A DNA stretch of 64,000 nt from Eupeodes corollae (taxonomy: Eukaryota > Arthropoda > Insecta > Diptera > Syrphidae): the NCBI RefSeq assembly GCF_945859685.1, contig NC_079147.1, forward strand, positions 130,883,788 through 130,947,787. The letters run 5' to 3'. Below the pieces are notes generated by a model that saw only the letters and a program-made list of their open reading frames with translations, searched no databases and was not told the DNA's origin. Positions 47,601 through 62,600 of the stretch are shown here, in pieces. The position numbers were made by a program, and so were the translations under genes. Each line of letters opens with the position of its first letter. Position 1 is the stretch's first letter.

Positions 47601-50600
47601 CTAAAAAGAGTCTTGGGTATCAAGTGCACCAAGATGGTGCCATTTTGTATCGAGTAACTTCACGGCAAAATCCACGGGTTTGAAGATAATATTATCATAT
47701 CCACAATCAAATCCTGTACCTTGATCAGAGCTTTACTATAACTAAACACTAGTTTTACCAAATATTAAAAAAGTATAAATTCTTAACACTTGACTTAATT
47801 TTTTGCGCTTTTCCTTTATTTTAGTATTTAAAGTAGACTTCTATTTCATTTACCGCCAAAAACACGATTTTACATTTTCAGTCAAAACTGTCAATTGTAA
47901 TTGAATAACAATTACGAAATATTCGACTTTGTACACACATAAATGTACCTATTGAAGATCTTGAGATCCAGTGGGTTGAACATTGCTTTTAAAAAAATAA
48001 AAGGAAACCTGAGCAAAATTAGAAATACCTTTTATAAAATAAAATTTAAACTCGACGCATCAAAACCCGAAACGTTGGAATTAAATTATTCACGATTAAA
48101 AACACGAGACATTTACGGAGACGACAGTGATATGTTAAGATTTTAAAGAGACCGAGAACAGACTTTTCTGCCTTGAAATTTCAGAAAATCGAAAATCAAA
48201 TAATGTAAGAGAAACATTACACCTTTTATTTTAATCTATTATTTTACCCAAGCATGATTTCCAAGAAAAGAATGGGAATGTGATTTAAAATATTATTTTT
48301 GCTCTAACTTACTTTCTTTCTTTTAATTCACTTAAGTCAAGCAAAAAGAGTACAATAGATAAAGCTTTCAAGAAAAGAAGCTCCACAAGTTTTCTAGGAC
48401 ATATGAGTAGGTATATTGAATTTCAAAAGTTCAATTTCAGTGTAATACCTAAAAATCACTTATAGCCATATTCACATATGTCTTTACACATACATAAATA
48501 TGAATAAGAACTACAAGTTTTGTAAGAAATATGCTTCTAGGGAAAAGCTGCTTTTAAACATGAAATCAAATGCTTGCTATTTGAACTCTGAGTAACTTAT
48601 CCTTTTTTACAAAAAATAAATACGTCTTAAAGTAAAATGAAAAACAAACCTCTTTTTCGCATCGCAGCATTTCAACCACTTGATAAAACATTAGCTCGGC
48701 TTCATTTTTTGGATCACAATTTGAATAGTTATCATCGACTAAAGTTATATTACTACATTCAGCATAGAATTGCTCATCTGACAAAGATTCATTGTTTTGA
48801 GATTCACAGTCGCTTGTGGAAGCATTGACACTTCTACTACTTCTATTCGATGAATTACGTTGACTGACGAGAAATAATAAAGACAACTTCGCGTTTAAAG
48901 GTTCATCTTCCAAATGATTCCGATTACTTAGTGAGATTGAGGCATCTGAAGCACTTCTGGTTTTTATTTTATCAATACAATTTGTATCACATGATGTATC
49001 CAAGAAATCAATTCCTGAAAGCGTTCCGGAACTTTGCGATGAATCTGTCATACTTAAGATATCAGGAGCTGTATTTTTTTTAGAGTTGTTTAGTTTCTTT
49101 GAAGATGAAGATAAGATGTAAATTGGACTTCCTTCAGGTTTATCCACGGACGAAAAGAGTCTCATGTTTTTTTTGTATGATTTTCCGAGACACGCGTTTT
49201 TAACAATTACTTTTACAATTAAATGAACGACACTTACAACTTTTGTTACGTTATTGTTTTACTCGTAAGTATAAATATATTCTTATGCATTAACATATCT
49301 TTGGTAATTGCTTTTTTTAAATTATTCTTATTTTAACATTGCATTAATTCTCTAGTCTAAAAAACACATTGCTGATTAGGAGATGAATATTTTAAACAAT
49401 ATTTTCATATGCGTATTCAAAGCAATAATAATAAAAAAAAACTTTAGAACTCTTTAAATTCTTCACTTGGGAAACATTTCGACAAACCTGCATTTGGTTG
49501 AAAAGCATCATTTATACGTCCCTAACACTTCCTAAAAAGCTGTTTTATATTTGACCAGAACAAACCAATTTAGGGGAGGAGTGAAATGTGGTCAAATTGT
49601 TTTGCAAATTACTCGAGAACTATAGGCTTTTTTATAATATATATAAGTGCACATTGTAGGTTATGTCAATTTAAACAAAATAGATTCAAATCGTTTTTTT
49701 ATACGGTTGATAGATTGGGAGAAAAACCGTCGAAAACATTCTATTATTTTGAAAAATGGCTTCTTAATTCTTGTTAGGATTGAAATACGGTTTTCTGCAT
49801 TAAAAAGTTAATTTTCTACTGTGTAAAAATAACAAAAATCAAACGAGTATGGCACTTTCCATACATGTGTGGGTCCAGTGCTAACATCCATGAGCTTGAT
49901 ACCAAATGAAAGAAGATATTTTTCTTCATACACTTTATTAACATGTATTTTCTAAATCAAGAAAATCGTTGTTTTTTGCCACATCAGTTTATAAACTTTG
50001 ACACCAAATGAAATATCACAAAAATATCTTCTAGATGGGATAATAATATTTGCTAAATATTAGTATATGTATACATAATTAGCCTAGACTTTGCTGTAAA
50101 AAAATATTTCAAAATAATACGTGTTCGGCATAATGATTAGCTTAATTTATCAACTTTACATTGATAAATAATGCTATATCATTCATTAGCTAAACACCAG
50201 TGTCGAGATTCTTAAAACTGACTCTAAGCACAAAATTTTCAATAATAAAAATTCAAAATCTTTTCTTTTCTGATTTAAACTCAACAATTGTATGTTATTT
50301 AAATATTAACAAACAATAGTAACAACTTTTGAGAAGAAGAACAAAACTGCAATAACAGAATTTCTGTAAGACGAAGTAGCTAAACGTTTGTGCTGTTATT
50401 CCATTGGGTTTAATTAGAAAACTCGTTTAAAACAATCAAACTCGGTTAAATAGCATTATATGTATTATTATACTATTATTTTTTGAAAGTTGGAGGGAAT
50501 AATATTCAAATCAGTTCTGCTTGATATCAAATATTATAGAATGTTTCTTTTAATCTTTAGGCAAGTTAGCACATAAGCCCTGCGTGAACTTCATTTATTG

Positions 50601-53600
50601 CTTCCGCAATGCGTTTTTACTAAGAGACTTTGAAAGTCTTCATTGCTTCAGTTTGTTTTTATTTATAAACAATAACATTAACGTAATCAAAAAGACAGCT
50701 GCTTCTGAAATTATAACTATAAGATTCTCAAGGTTGTCGGTGAAGGTTATTTTATCGCTGATTTTGGTTGATGAACTTTGTACAGAAAACAAAGTGTTTG
50801 AAAATATGAATACAACTATGTTTAAAAAACCAAAGAATATATGAATCATAGGTCGGTGATAAAATGAAATAAATGTTTTTTTTTTTAACTCAATGCTTCC
50901 TAAAGTAATGTATAGATAACGGTTTTATAGAAACTATTCTTTAGTAGGTTTATTTTAGATATGTACATATTTTCGTCAATAGTTTTTTGAACCTACATTG
51001 TTATCAGTTATCTTTTGTTTATACATACTAACAAATTCGAAGTTTGTAATTAATATTTAATGAAGTTTTTTTTTTTTTTAAATACTTATTTGTTTAAAAT
51101 ACTAGTTTTAAAAAGTATAGATTTCATATTTTGCAAATGCAGTTACGATACGATACTTCATATTCATATAGTAAAATATATTTTAATTTCTTCTTTTATA
51201 AGATAAACAAAAATATTTACCCACTTTCATTTTGTACCAAAAATAATCCATTCGCACCAACCCTGTTCTACATATCTTACTTAATCGAAATGCAGACAAT
51301 GTTAGCTATATAAAAGTATATGATTTTGATTTTATGTGCAAGTTGATATAAGTAGAATTCAGTGCATGAACGTATGTAAAAATAAGCTAAGTAAATAATA
51401 AATCTTGGATTTTTAATTCTTGGTGAACTAAGCATATCAAGTGAATTGAAGGAGGGGGTATTTGAACGTTTCTTGTGCCGTATTGAATTTGCATGTATGA
51501 AGGCTTAAAAGACGAGAAATTGGAAACATGGAAACCGCAGTCAATATTGAGTGACAACGACGGGAATCCCACTGTCGGGCAAGACGATCCATTCAATATT
51601 GAAAATATGGTCGGAAGAAAATATACCCTATGAATAGAACCTCAGTATTGTTTGTCCGATACTAAAAAAGGAGACTTTCTAAACTACACCAACCATAGAA
51701 GAATCAGTCTCCTTAACAACTTGATAGGTGCTTATCAGTGTGGTTTTAGACAATCGATGAAATATTAACATTACTAGAGATCTTGGAAAAAAAAACTCCA
51801 GAACATCAATTTGACCCCCACTTCCTCTTCATCAATTTCAAGGCTGCGTATGACAGCATCGAGTGCGCAATTGGAGACATCTAGCTAGGGAACGAGCTAG
51901 TTGGAGAAGTTTGTAGGATATGGTCTCAGTTCAAAATGTTTTGGCTTCAAAACAAGCAACAAAACACCCTTAATGAACGTCTAAAAAATAGATGACACGA
52001 TGTTGCGTGTCAGACAAATAATGATGTAGATTAAATAACATTAGTACCAATATAAGGAAAGGTAACACTCTATAGTCAACCACTTTCAAAAAATTAAGAC
52101 AAGAGAACTAGGAAGTTTCCGATCGGCGACAGGAATAACTTAGCCCAGAAAGGCGAATAACCCTGCAAGGTAATCTAATATCCAAAAAACGTTGACTTAA
52201 AAAAAAAACAAGAACAAATTCTAAAATGTTCTGACGCACTGCAGGAGAAACAGCAATTCGAAAGACATAAAAGCGGAAAAAAGAGAAAATAAAATGTACG
52301 AATGGGTTTCAAGAATTTGCTCTTGTATCCAAAGAGTGTTGCAAAATAACACTTATTTAAGATCTTAAAATACACCTGCAAAGTAAGTCTGTCTTTAAAA
52401 ATTTAAACACCACCCGTTTGTTTTCGCAATGAACAACTTATTTCTTCCGATAGAAATTTTGAAAATCGTTAGAGCGATTCAAAAAAATGTCTTTTCTTCA
52501 TCAAATATTATTTAGACAAAAAAATTATTGAAATCGGTTCACGAGCTCATGAGAAAGTTTTAAAATAAAATAACTGTTCCGTGGGATATACCCTTCTGAA
52601 GCGATACCTTTTTTTTTTTAATTGAAAGTAGCCATGTTAAGAAAAACATTTTTAAAGAAAATTTAATACAAATCTATCGGATAGTTTTTGGGTTAATTCC
52701 AGTTTTAGATTTTCGACCAAGGCTTGTTTGATTTCATCAACCAATGAACAAATTTGTGTACAACAGTCGGTATTGTACCTAATTATTTAAAAATTTTGCC
52801 GCCATATAAATAATTATGTATGTACGTACCTACCTATGTACATACATTACCATACATATATTGTAAACTCATCAATATGAGTACGGGAATACTTGATTTA
52901 TTTGTGGCACAACTCAACCGTATAATTCCTAAACCATTGTCTAGAATAAAAGGAAAATTGAAGCGCATAGGTATATTTAAATTTGACAACAATTTTATAG
53001 CAGTAGCAATGGTAAGCCCAGAAGGTAAAGTTGAATGCACAACACATGTTCATAGCATTTATTACCGGATGAGGGCGATATGCTGGAATGCGTCTTTGGT
53101 TTTTGTGATTATGTAAATCGTTTGTTTACCTTCTGTTTGAATGAAAGGTTTTCATTCTTAAAAATGCCATACGTTAAGAAACGAGTTTTTTTAAGATGAA
53201 GTATTCCAACGATCGAAGTTTATCTTTTTTGTTTTCGATTTTACGCACTTATGTACTTATTTTTCTAGAATGCATGTGTAAATAAATAAAAAAATAAATT
53301 GTGTGGCGCAACAGTCCATGAAGAACCAGGGCCTAGTGACTTACAACTCTCAACCATTCCTGTGTGCGAGTAATATTGTCAGGAATGCATGTGTAGTATT
53401 ATTTTATGGGTGTATTAAATTAATAAAGTGTCAAAGGGATTTCTCAAAATCTTGACCTACTTACAACAAAAAAGCAACTTTTTTAATTATCTAAAATCAG
53501 ACATCTGTTTATATTGTGAAATGTTTAGATATTATTATTGCAAAAATAAAATGTTCAATTATTTATTTTTTAATTACAATTACTTGTAATTGTAATGGAA

Positions 53601-56600
53601 AAAGGTCAATTACTAGTTACTTTTCATTAAAAAGAAAGTTGAAAATAATAACGAAAAGTAATCATCAAGCTACGTTTAGTTTATGGCTTAATCGATTTTT
53701 AAGTAAGAGGGTTATTGTAATTTGTTATTTCAAAAAAAGAGTAGTGACAGAACTTGGGTGGTCTTTAATAAAACCAAAAGGCGCAAACATGCTGGATCTT
53801 AATCAGGTGAGGATAATGAAATACCGTTTTGATTTTCACCTTTCATTTTAAAACTATTTACCTATATTTTTTTTAATTATATACAATAGTAACCATATTC
53901 GTGTTACGAAATAATTAAATTAATTGGTTGGCTCAACAGTCCCTTGAGAACTAGGGCCTAATGACTTACAACTCTCAACCATTCCTGTGCCCGAGTACTG
54001 TTATCAGGGATGGAGGGAGCCTACAATCATTCGAGCGGCTAATTGAGAAAGCACTTTTCATGACAAGAATTACTCTTGTAGAATTTATCAATTTCTCGCA
54101 AGAGGCAGTACCCGTGAACAAAACTTTAGATGGCATAGGCAGAGATCGAAGCCAAGACCTTTGGCACGACAGTCCAACGCACTAACCATCATGCCACGGG
54201 TATTTATTTTATTTGTGATTAATCAATTTAAATAGACAAATGTATTTGCTTTATACTTATTTAAATTCTTTCGAAATTTCAATTTTAACGCTTGGAACAC
54301 ATATTTTAATTAAAATGTACTAAGTGAACCTACGGTTCCTCGTGGGGCTCTCGTGACCGTTAATGCAAAAACATTTTGTTTATATTTCAATAATACTTTT
54401 CATTTTTAATTGATCTTAAACAGAATTGAATTTCGAATATAAACAGAAAAGGTCATATTTTCTTAAGTGGTTCAATATTTAAAAATGTAGAAATTTGGCT
54501 TTAATGAGTGGCTATAAGTGAACCAATTTAGATTGTAGGCAATGCTGTTAATTTTGGAACACAATGTATATAAAGATTGAGCGACGAGAAAGGAGAATAT
54601 AAAACACAATACCAGGTTATCAATTCAATATGAAGTTCGTCCAATAACGTTTAAGTGAATTAACCGATTTTAGGAAGAATTGTCCCATCTACAGAGAGCT
54701 ATGAAGGAAATAAAACATTTTCCAAATCATTCAAACAAAATGTATGCTTAAAGCTTCTAATGAAGATATATGTAGCTATTGCATAAGAGCATTTGGTACA
54801 TATTTACGACGAACTTAAAGAAATAAAAGTGCGGAAGGAAATACAAAAAAATCGAAGAAGGTTGTTTCAAAATGGACAGACCAGCGCAAGAGTACCTACA
54901 GTTCATAATTTATTGGGACCTTATTGAATCACTTCCTCAAAGATCAATCGTTATCCAATGTTTTTTTTTTTTTAAATACGTCCCCGTAAAAATTGAAGCT
55001 TGTATTCATTTCTTTTCTACCTACCTGACCCAAGAAGGTCTTGACATTTTTTTCAATTTAGTCAATTGAGAGAAGTTTAATCGAGAATAAAGGCACAAAA
55101 ACATTCAAAAAATAATTTTAAAAAAATTTCTGACTGTATCAATAGGTAAGTTTGTTTTTGGATAGGTAGTAACTAAATTTGATGTTTTTATGTTTGTTTT
55201 TCACTGTTTGGTGCCCTCGTTGGACCGGAGGTGCAATTGGACCTTTATCCATCGAAAACCACACTGGAACGATTGTCACCGTCAATTCGGGGTGTTATAG
55301 TCATATGATAACCGACTTTGTTTGCCTGTTATTAAAGAATACGTCTTGGATAATGTGTGATTTTAACAAGACGGTGCCACATGCCACACAACTCGAGAAT
55401 ATGGCGTTATTACAAAAGACAATTCCTGGCCGCGTAATTTCTTGTCGTGGCAATATCAACTGGCCAAGAAGATCATGCAATTTGACACCACTAGATTTTT
55501 TGTGAGGCTACGTGAGAGACCGGGTTTATGAAGATAAACATTTAACTCCTTAGCACTTAAACACCAAAATTCGTCAAGTTATGGCTGACTTTTTCCACCC
55601 AGTATGTGGAAAAAGTGGTCGAAAATTACCTTAAAAGAATCGATGCTTGCAACAATTCGCGTTATGGTCATTTAAATGATGTAGTATTTCAAACATAATT
55701 TTACGTTCAAACTTTATAATAAAAAAGAAATGTCATGATATAAAAATATTTGTATGTATGTATGTATGGGTTTTATTTACGTTTACTTTTGATAACCTTG
55801 TACATTCTTCAATGTTTATAAACGCCGTAATGCATTTTTTCAAATTCAATATTGCATTCAGGGTTTCATTTTAATTTATAACGTTTATGGGTTATTCTCC
55901 AGAAACATTCTGGGTTCTTTTCCAAACAAAAAATCTTAGTGATACATCCTGAGTTGGCAAGGTTTTTTTTTATTTTAGTGTGGCGTGTTTTAAAAGTTGC
56001 TTGTTTTTGTCATTTAATATATATGTTATACATTTCTTTGTTTCCTATATAGAGTTAACTTCCTGAAAACATATCTACAGTTTCAATAGGGTAAATGTTC
56101 AAATGCTGTACATAATAACGGGTACTACCTATTAATACAGAAAACAAAACAGCGAAGGGCTTAGACAACTATTCAACGCAAAATTCCCATATGTTTTCCT
56201 TTTTCCACATTTAATAATAGTTTATTTAATAAATAAGAAAAAAATAACTCGAAAAAAAACCAAATGCAATTCGTCTTGGGCAATGATGTCATTGGTATAT
56301 ACAGCACATCTTCAAAGTCTGTTGTACATATTAATATGAAGTGCGTTTACTTATTTAATTTACAAATAAAACAACAAGCACAAATATGAAAGAGAAGATT
56401 TATCATCAGAAAGGTATGTTCTAAAGAAGGATTAACTCTTTCTAAAAATTAAGGTTCGAACATCGGCAAAAATAAATAAACAAACAAAATAGTCAAGAAT
56501 TTCAACAACGAAGTTCGATGAAAAGAAAAATTAAAATAATTAAAACACTACACTTTAACTTGGCTTCACTTGAATTTACTATACATGTTAATATATACAT

Positions 56601-59600
56601 ATATAATATTCCTTTAAATAATTTATTTTAATTTTAATGATGTTTACGTGTACACATTGCCGCGATTACCGGACAGACGCTCTTTAGCTGAAGGTATTAA
56701 ACCTTAACAAAAACACAGTCATTCAGTCCATAATATATTAATACGCGCAAACAAATATATTTTTGACGCACCGCACCGCACCGCACCCGCAATCCATACG
56801 CAAACATAAAGATTATTATTTTTGTATTTTGTTTGAATATTATCAAAATGTTGCAAAAAGTCACTAAAGATACAAAAATAAAACAGGAAAACAATAATCA
56901 AGGCATCACAACCACCAAAACACAAAATCCAACAGAACACATTGAAAACACTATTTAAACTAAAACTAAAATTGAACTGAATTTGAAATGCACTCGAAAA
57001 ATCTGAGTTTCACATAAACAAAAGGGAGTCAGAGTCAGAGTCAGAGTCAGAGTCAGCGTTAGGTATTCTAAAAATATCCCATGGAAAGTTAAAAAAATAA
57101 AACAACTATGCGACAGACTCTGTATTTCGTCGTCGTCGCGTCGTTGAATGAATTGCGCGCCGCGCCGGCAATAAATAAGTTCGCCTTTTTTGTTCTTTTT
57201 GTAAAATTATCTCCTTTTTATGTCTTGATTATACATACGCAAGGTGTCGGATAAAAGATATTTAAATTTTCGCGCCTGAAACAAAATTCAGTGGAAAGAA
57301 TTTAAAAGCAACACCGATACTGAACTGCCGAACTTCCAACGTCTGCTCCCCTTTATTGTGGTATTTTGCGTATTCGAACCGCATCGTCACATATTAATTA
57401 ACTCCCAAGTAACTTTGTTTTACGCAACCGATCAAACGTGAACAACGACGGGGTATGTTTTAGCAGAAGCTACTCCGAAGCAAAACAACACTGCACTGGT
57501 TCCACTCGGATATATACATAAGTGTGGCTGTTAAGGTTCAGTGTATCTTTTTCGTATTATGGGCTTATGAATTTAAGAAGGCTTTCTTGAACTTTAAGTT
57601 TCATTGTTTTCCTTTGTTCAAGTCATATTTAGAAGGATGTGAATTCTATTCCGATATTAGTGAGGCTTAATATCGACTTTTAAGTTGTTGAATAACTTAG
57701 GATTAGGATTATTAATTGTTGCCATACAGTTTCATCTTATAAAAATACATTTCAAAGCAAAGTGTAGTATAAAAAAGCACATTTATCGCTATATACGACA
57801 GTTTAAACATTTTTTCAGTGTTTCAGGACGAATATATCGAGTAATTTTAAAATTATGTAATTACTCTTCTTTAGACATATCAAGTAATCTTTTATCAATC
57901 TGATGAATACCAATTAAGTTTATTATCAAATTATCGTAATATGAGTATATTTTAATACCACCAAAATAAATCTTGACCAGAATGAGCAATACTCTTTGTC
58001 TTTATCTTTCTTTAATTGGATTTTTCAACGAGGAGCTATACTTACTTCTTGAGAAGATACCACTGTTTGAGCGTGAATGTGAAGACAATTTAGTATTACA
58101 GCAACTGCACAAAATAAGATTCATGCCAAAAATGTTGTACGCTCTCAAGTGCAAGGAGAGTCATGTCACTCTGAAATGTCAAATTAACTGGACGCTGAGC
58201 TGCTAGCAAATTCGACAAGGATATTAGATGTAAATAAAATGTATGGTATAAATAAACAAATCTAATCCAGAATTGAATTTTTAAATCCATCACTATCTAC
58301 CTGTACGTCTATGAGATCGGATTTCGCTAAAAAATAAAAACGAATATATTTTTTCTCTAGAGGTATAGAGTGAAATAAACGTGCTATGGTTGATTAAGTG
58401 ACATTTGCAATTAGTCAAGAATATTTTTAATAAAAAAATGAATAAATAGTTACAAAAATCTTCCGTTGAAAAACACCGTCTGTGAAACCGGTTCGACGTC
58501 ACCAACAATCTAAGTTAAATTGACGCCACTTTTGGCAAGTTGAAATCTCAGGACATCTGTTTGATTAATAGCTTTCCGATACACTTAATTTCCTATATTT
58601 AATCAACCTTTAAGTATTTAGGTTTCTAATTCTTAAATTTATTTATTATCTTCAACTTAAGGAACAAAATTCATAGAGAACAATTTTTGTTCACTAAATC
58701 TGTGTTTATTTATAACATAAAGGTAACGTTATGGAAACAAATGCAAACCGCAGAGGATCCAATATGCAATGGTTTAAAGATCTTCCAATTTCTTCTAAAC
58801 TCTACAAAGAAATACTCCGTACTGATATCATAAGGAGTTGTTTAAGTAAAAATAACGAGACTCGTGTTTGTGCCAAGGAATTTTGAAACATTCTCAAGTT
58901 GAAATGATCACTCTTAAGGTGCTTCAATTTATTAATTTTGTATGATTTATTTGTTCAGAATGCTACGGGATATTTAACCTTAGATAAGTGAGTTTAATAT
59001 GTATTAGCCTGGAAATTCCAGCAAATATATAACCAGAACCTCAAAATAAATATTTCGTCAAATGTCTAATTGGGATCGACACAGGATGTCATTCAAAGAA
59101 AACGCGCCATACCTCCAAAATCCTCATATTGGCTTTTTGTAAAATGTTATTTTAAGGGGCTGAGTCGTAGGTACCTCTCTCCCTAAAAAAAAGAACAATC
59201 AACACAATGAAGTGTGACACATCTTTCTCTTACCAAATTCAAAACAATCCCACACTATTCTCGAACTAATACAGGAAGGAAGTAAGTGCTTTGAGCGGAG
59301 CTCCACTATCTGACATATTGAATATATTTTGCTTACGATAGTATATTTTCAGTTCAGCTCATTTTGCAACGGTATTTACTTATGCCCGAAAAGTACTTAA
59401 CTACTGTCTCATCAGTTAAGAAATTTAATTCTAGACCCAAAGATTCCAGCGCCAGTTCAGATGTTCTTGATGACATTTGCTTTGCATAACTAAGCTACTC
59501 TTAACTAATGTTGACCACGAGTGTACTTGCTATTTAAAAAAAAATCTTTGGTAAGATTGAAGAGTGTGTTAGAGAAGAAATAACACTATATTCCTGTTGG

Positions 59601-62600
59601 GTTTGGAGTATAAAGTATTTGATTCAGCAAAATTGATATCATAAGTATATGAGTCGAAGCTGATGGGTAGTCAATACGAATTTATTTATCACGATTCATT
59701 TTCGTGCTGTACTTACGTGTATAAGGCTGTACAAGATTGTTACCCACCAATAATCGTCGGTGAAACAGTTCTCAACTTGAAGATTCAAGATTTTGAACCA
59801 GAACTCTAACAATGCTTTGGGAACAGAAAGAAAAGTTGTTCCATAAATAACAAAAATATTGATATCATTATTAACTAGGCTAGATGAGTTGGCTAATCGC
59901 CTTATATTGTATTGATTTTTTTTTGTTGTAAACCACTTAAATAAAGTTCTTCACTTTGACTAACTATCTGCGTCTTGTTTCTCACACCATGATCTGCTGC
60001 ACCTAACTTTTGAGTGTGAACCTTTAGTTTCTTGTAATAGTTACAGCTGGAGGGACTTCAAAAATATAAATTACTATTGCTTAGAACACGCCTTAATGTC
60101 AATTGATTGGTATCTAATTTTAAAACGTTATCTGTTGATGATCAACTTGCATTTATTCAGGAAAATTTAAAACTTCCTTTTTAATGTTCACGTCCCAATT
60201 AAAACAAAAATCTTAAGGTGCAAGGACTCTCCTTGGTTTACCAATAATAAAAAATAACGAATCAATTAACGCAATAGGGCATAAAATAATACATGGCGCC
60301 TCTCTCGGAAATGTATTTGCTTCAATAACTTTATTAATGCTTTATAGTATTCTGCAAACAAAAAAATCACCATATCTTTATAGCTAAATTCAATTTCCTC
60401 ATTCAACTAGAAGTTATGATCTGACTCCATTACGCTATTCTTACCTTGATTCTAGTCGTCAATTTTTTAAACACGCGGTTCTATTGTGGAATTCCCTCCC
60501 TCTGCCCATAAAGATGATTGGATGCAGCACTCGCTTCAAGACGAGACTTAGACAATACTTTAGAGACTTTCGATGATAAACTTTTTCGATTATATTTAAC
60601 TAATTTTATTACCTTTCTATTGTTAAATGCAACTGTTCTTTCTTTTTCATTTTATTTATCATTAAGTAATTTTGCATTTAGTTTTTATTAGTTTTTGAAT
60701 CTTTTTTTGGTAATGTTATTCAGTTTTTTTTTTGCTCAACATCATAAACATTTTTAAATAGTATGTTAAAAGTGAAACTGACTCTATCTTAAAAGTTATT
60801 GAATCTTATTGTGAAAGCAAATTCCATCAAAATAAATAAATAAAAAATAAAAAAATATATATGGAGAAGTCTTTAAAAATGTTTAAAGATTATTTTTAAA
60901 GACTTGGCTTTAACATTTAAATTTATTTAAATTAAACAACCATCAGTTTTAGTGTGATTCCTTTCGGTTTTCATAAGTATTCAAACATTTTGAAAAACAC
61001 ACCATTCATTGTTTCTGGAAGGAGCTTCACTAAGGTTGAAAAAACACCCTGTCACTTGTATCAACATTGGAAAAAATAACTCTGTTGAAACAAAAATGCC
61101 TTCATTTCTTTTGGACCATAACGATTTACTATAACTTTGTATGTTGTTTTCAAATTCAGAATGTAATTTCTGTAAAAAAAAACTTTATTAAAACTGAAGA
61201 ACCTCGTCTCAAGCAAAATTTTAATATTGGTTTGGAACATTTCAGGGACAAAATGGTTAAATCCCAAAGAAAAAAATCAATACAACGTTTATAATTGCGT
61301 TGGAGGCCAAAGAAATTAATAAATTATTATATCTGTGAATAACATTTTACTAAGTAACCAGCAAGTGGCAAGAAAGATTACTTTCCGTTGTTAAGAAATT
61401 TTAAAATTAATGGTATTGTGAAAAGGAGGTATCGTTTTTGCGTGAGTGCACAAATTGGTAGCAATTAGGTTAATAATTTTATCAGTTGTTGTAGAGAAAA
61501 CTGAGATTTTATAAGCGAGATTTGTAATCTAGAGAAATCTATCCACAATTTGAATCATTATTATACTGTCATCCCTTTACAAAAAAGGAAAGATATTCAA
61601 AGTATTTGGAAAAGTCAGATCGTGCTGATTATGATCTTTTTGGATTAGGAATATAAACAAATTAATGGCGCAACAGCCGTAGAAAACAAGGGCCCAGTGA
61701 AAAATAGCACTTTTCATGACAAGAATTACTTGATTCCTAGCAAGTGGCAATAACCGTGAAAAAAATGTAAGGTGGCAATTATGAACCTTAGACCTCTATA
61801 GCATGACAGTCGTGCCAACGTCACGGGTACTATGTGTAATATTAACATTTAAACTTATATTTCAGCTTCCACATATCATATCTACCATTATATTCAGAAG
61901 TACTTAGTAAATAAACAAAACTAAGCTTGGGATATAGAACAATGGTAAATACTTGAGTATGATTATACGTCTATATCAAAAAATATTGACAGGAAAAAAT
62001 AAATTTGTAGAAATTTGTTTTTATTGGGATTCTAGTTAAAATATCTTGAAATCTACAAAACCGATTTTGAAAACATTTGCAGTTATACGCAGTAAATTTT
62101 ATGTTTTCATTTTACATAATGTATTCTCTAAGCCTAAACACAATACAAAAATGGGTCATCTTCTTTGTAAAATAACTTTTGTATTTTTATTTAAAAGAAA
62201 TCTACCTTAACACTTATCAACATATTAAAATGGAATCAAAGGAGCTGTATAATGTTTATCTTGTTTTTGAAAAAGGAGGTAATGTACTTTTCAGTACATT
62301 CGTATTGTTTTCCGAGGTATAGGAGATCTTGGAAAAAAAGAGCCCGAGTTGGAGATTTTAATTATATACGTATTATTATTTTATATTTTGGAACGGCCTA
62401 GTCACTGATAAAGCTTTGGTTCACATCGGTGACCGAAATCAAGCATCAGTGCAAATTTATGTACACAGTAGTGTGAAATGTAATGTAATGTATTTTATAT
62501 TCTATAATAGAATAGCATGGGAAATGAGAAAAGTAAATACAATCAAATCTTAATTAAATCTTTTGTGGCTTAAAGAACAAAATCGAGTCTATTAAGCATA

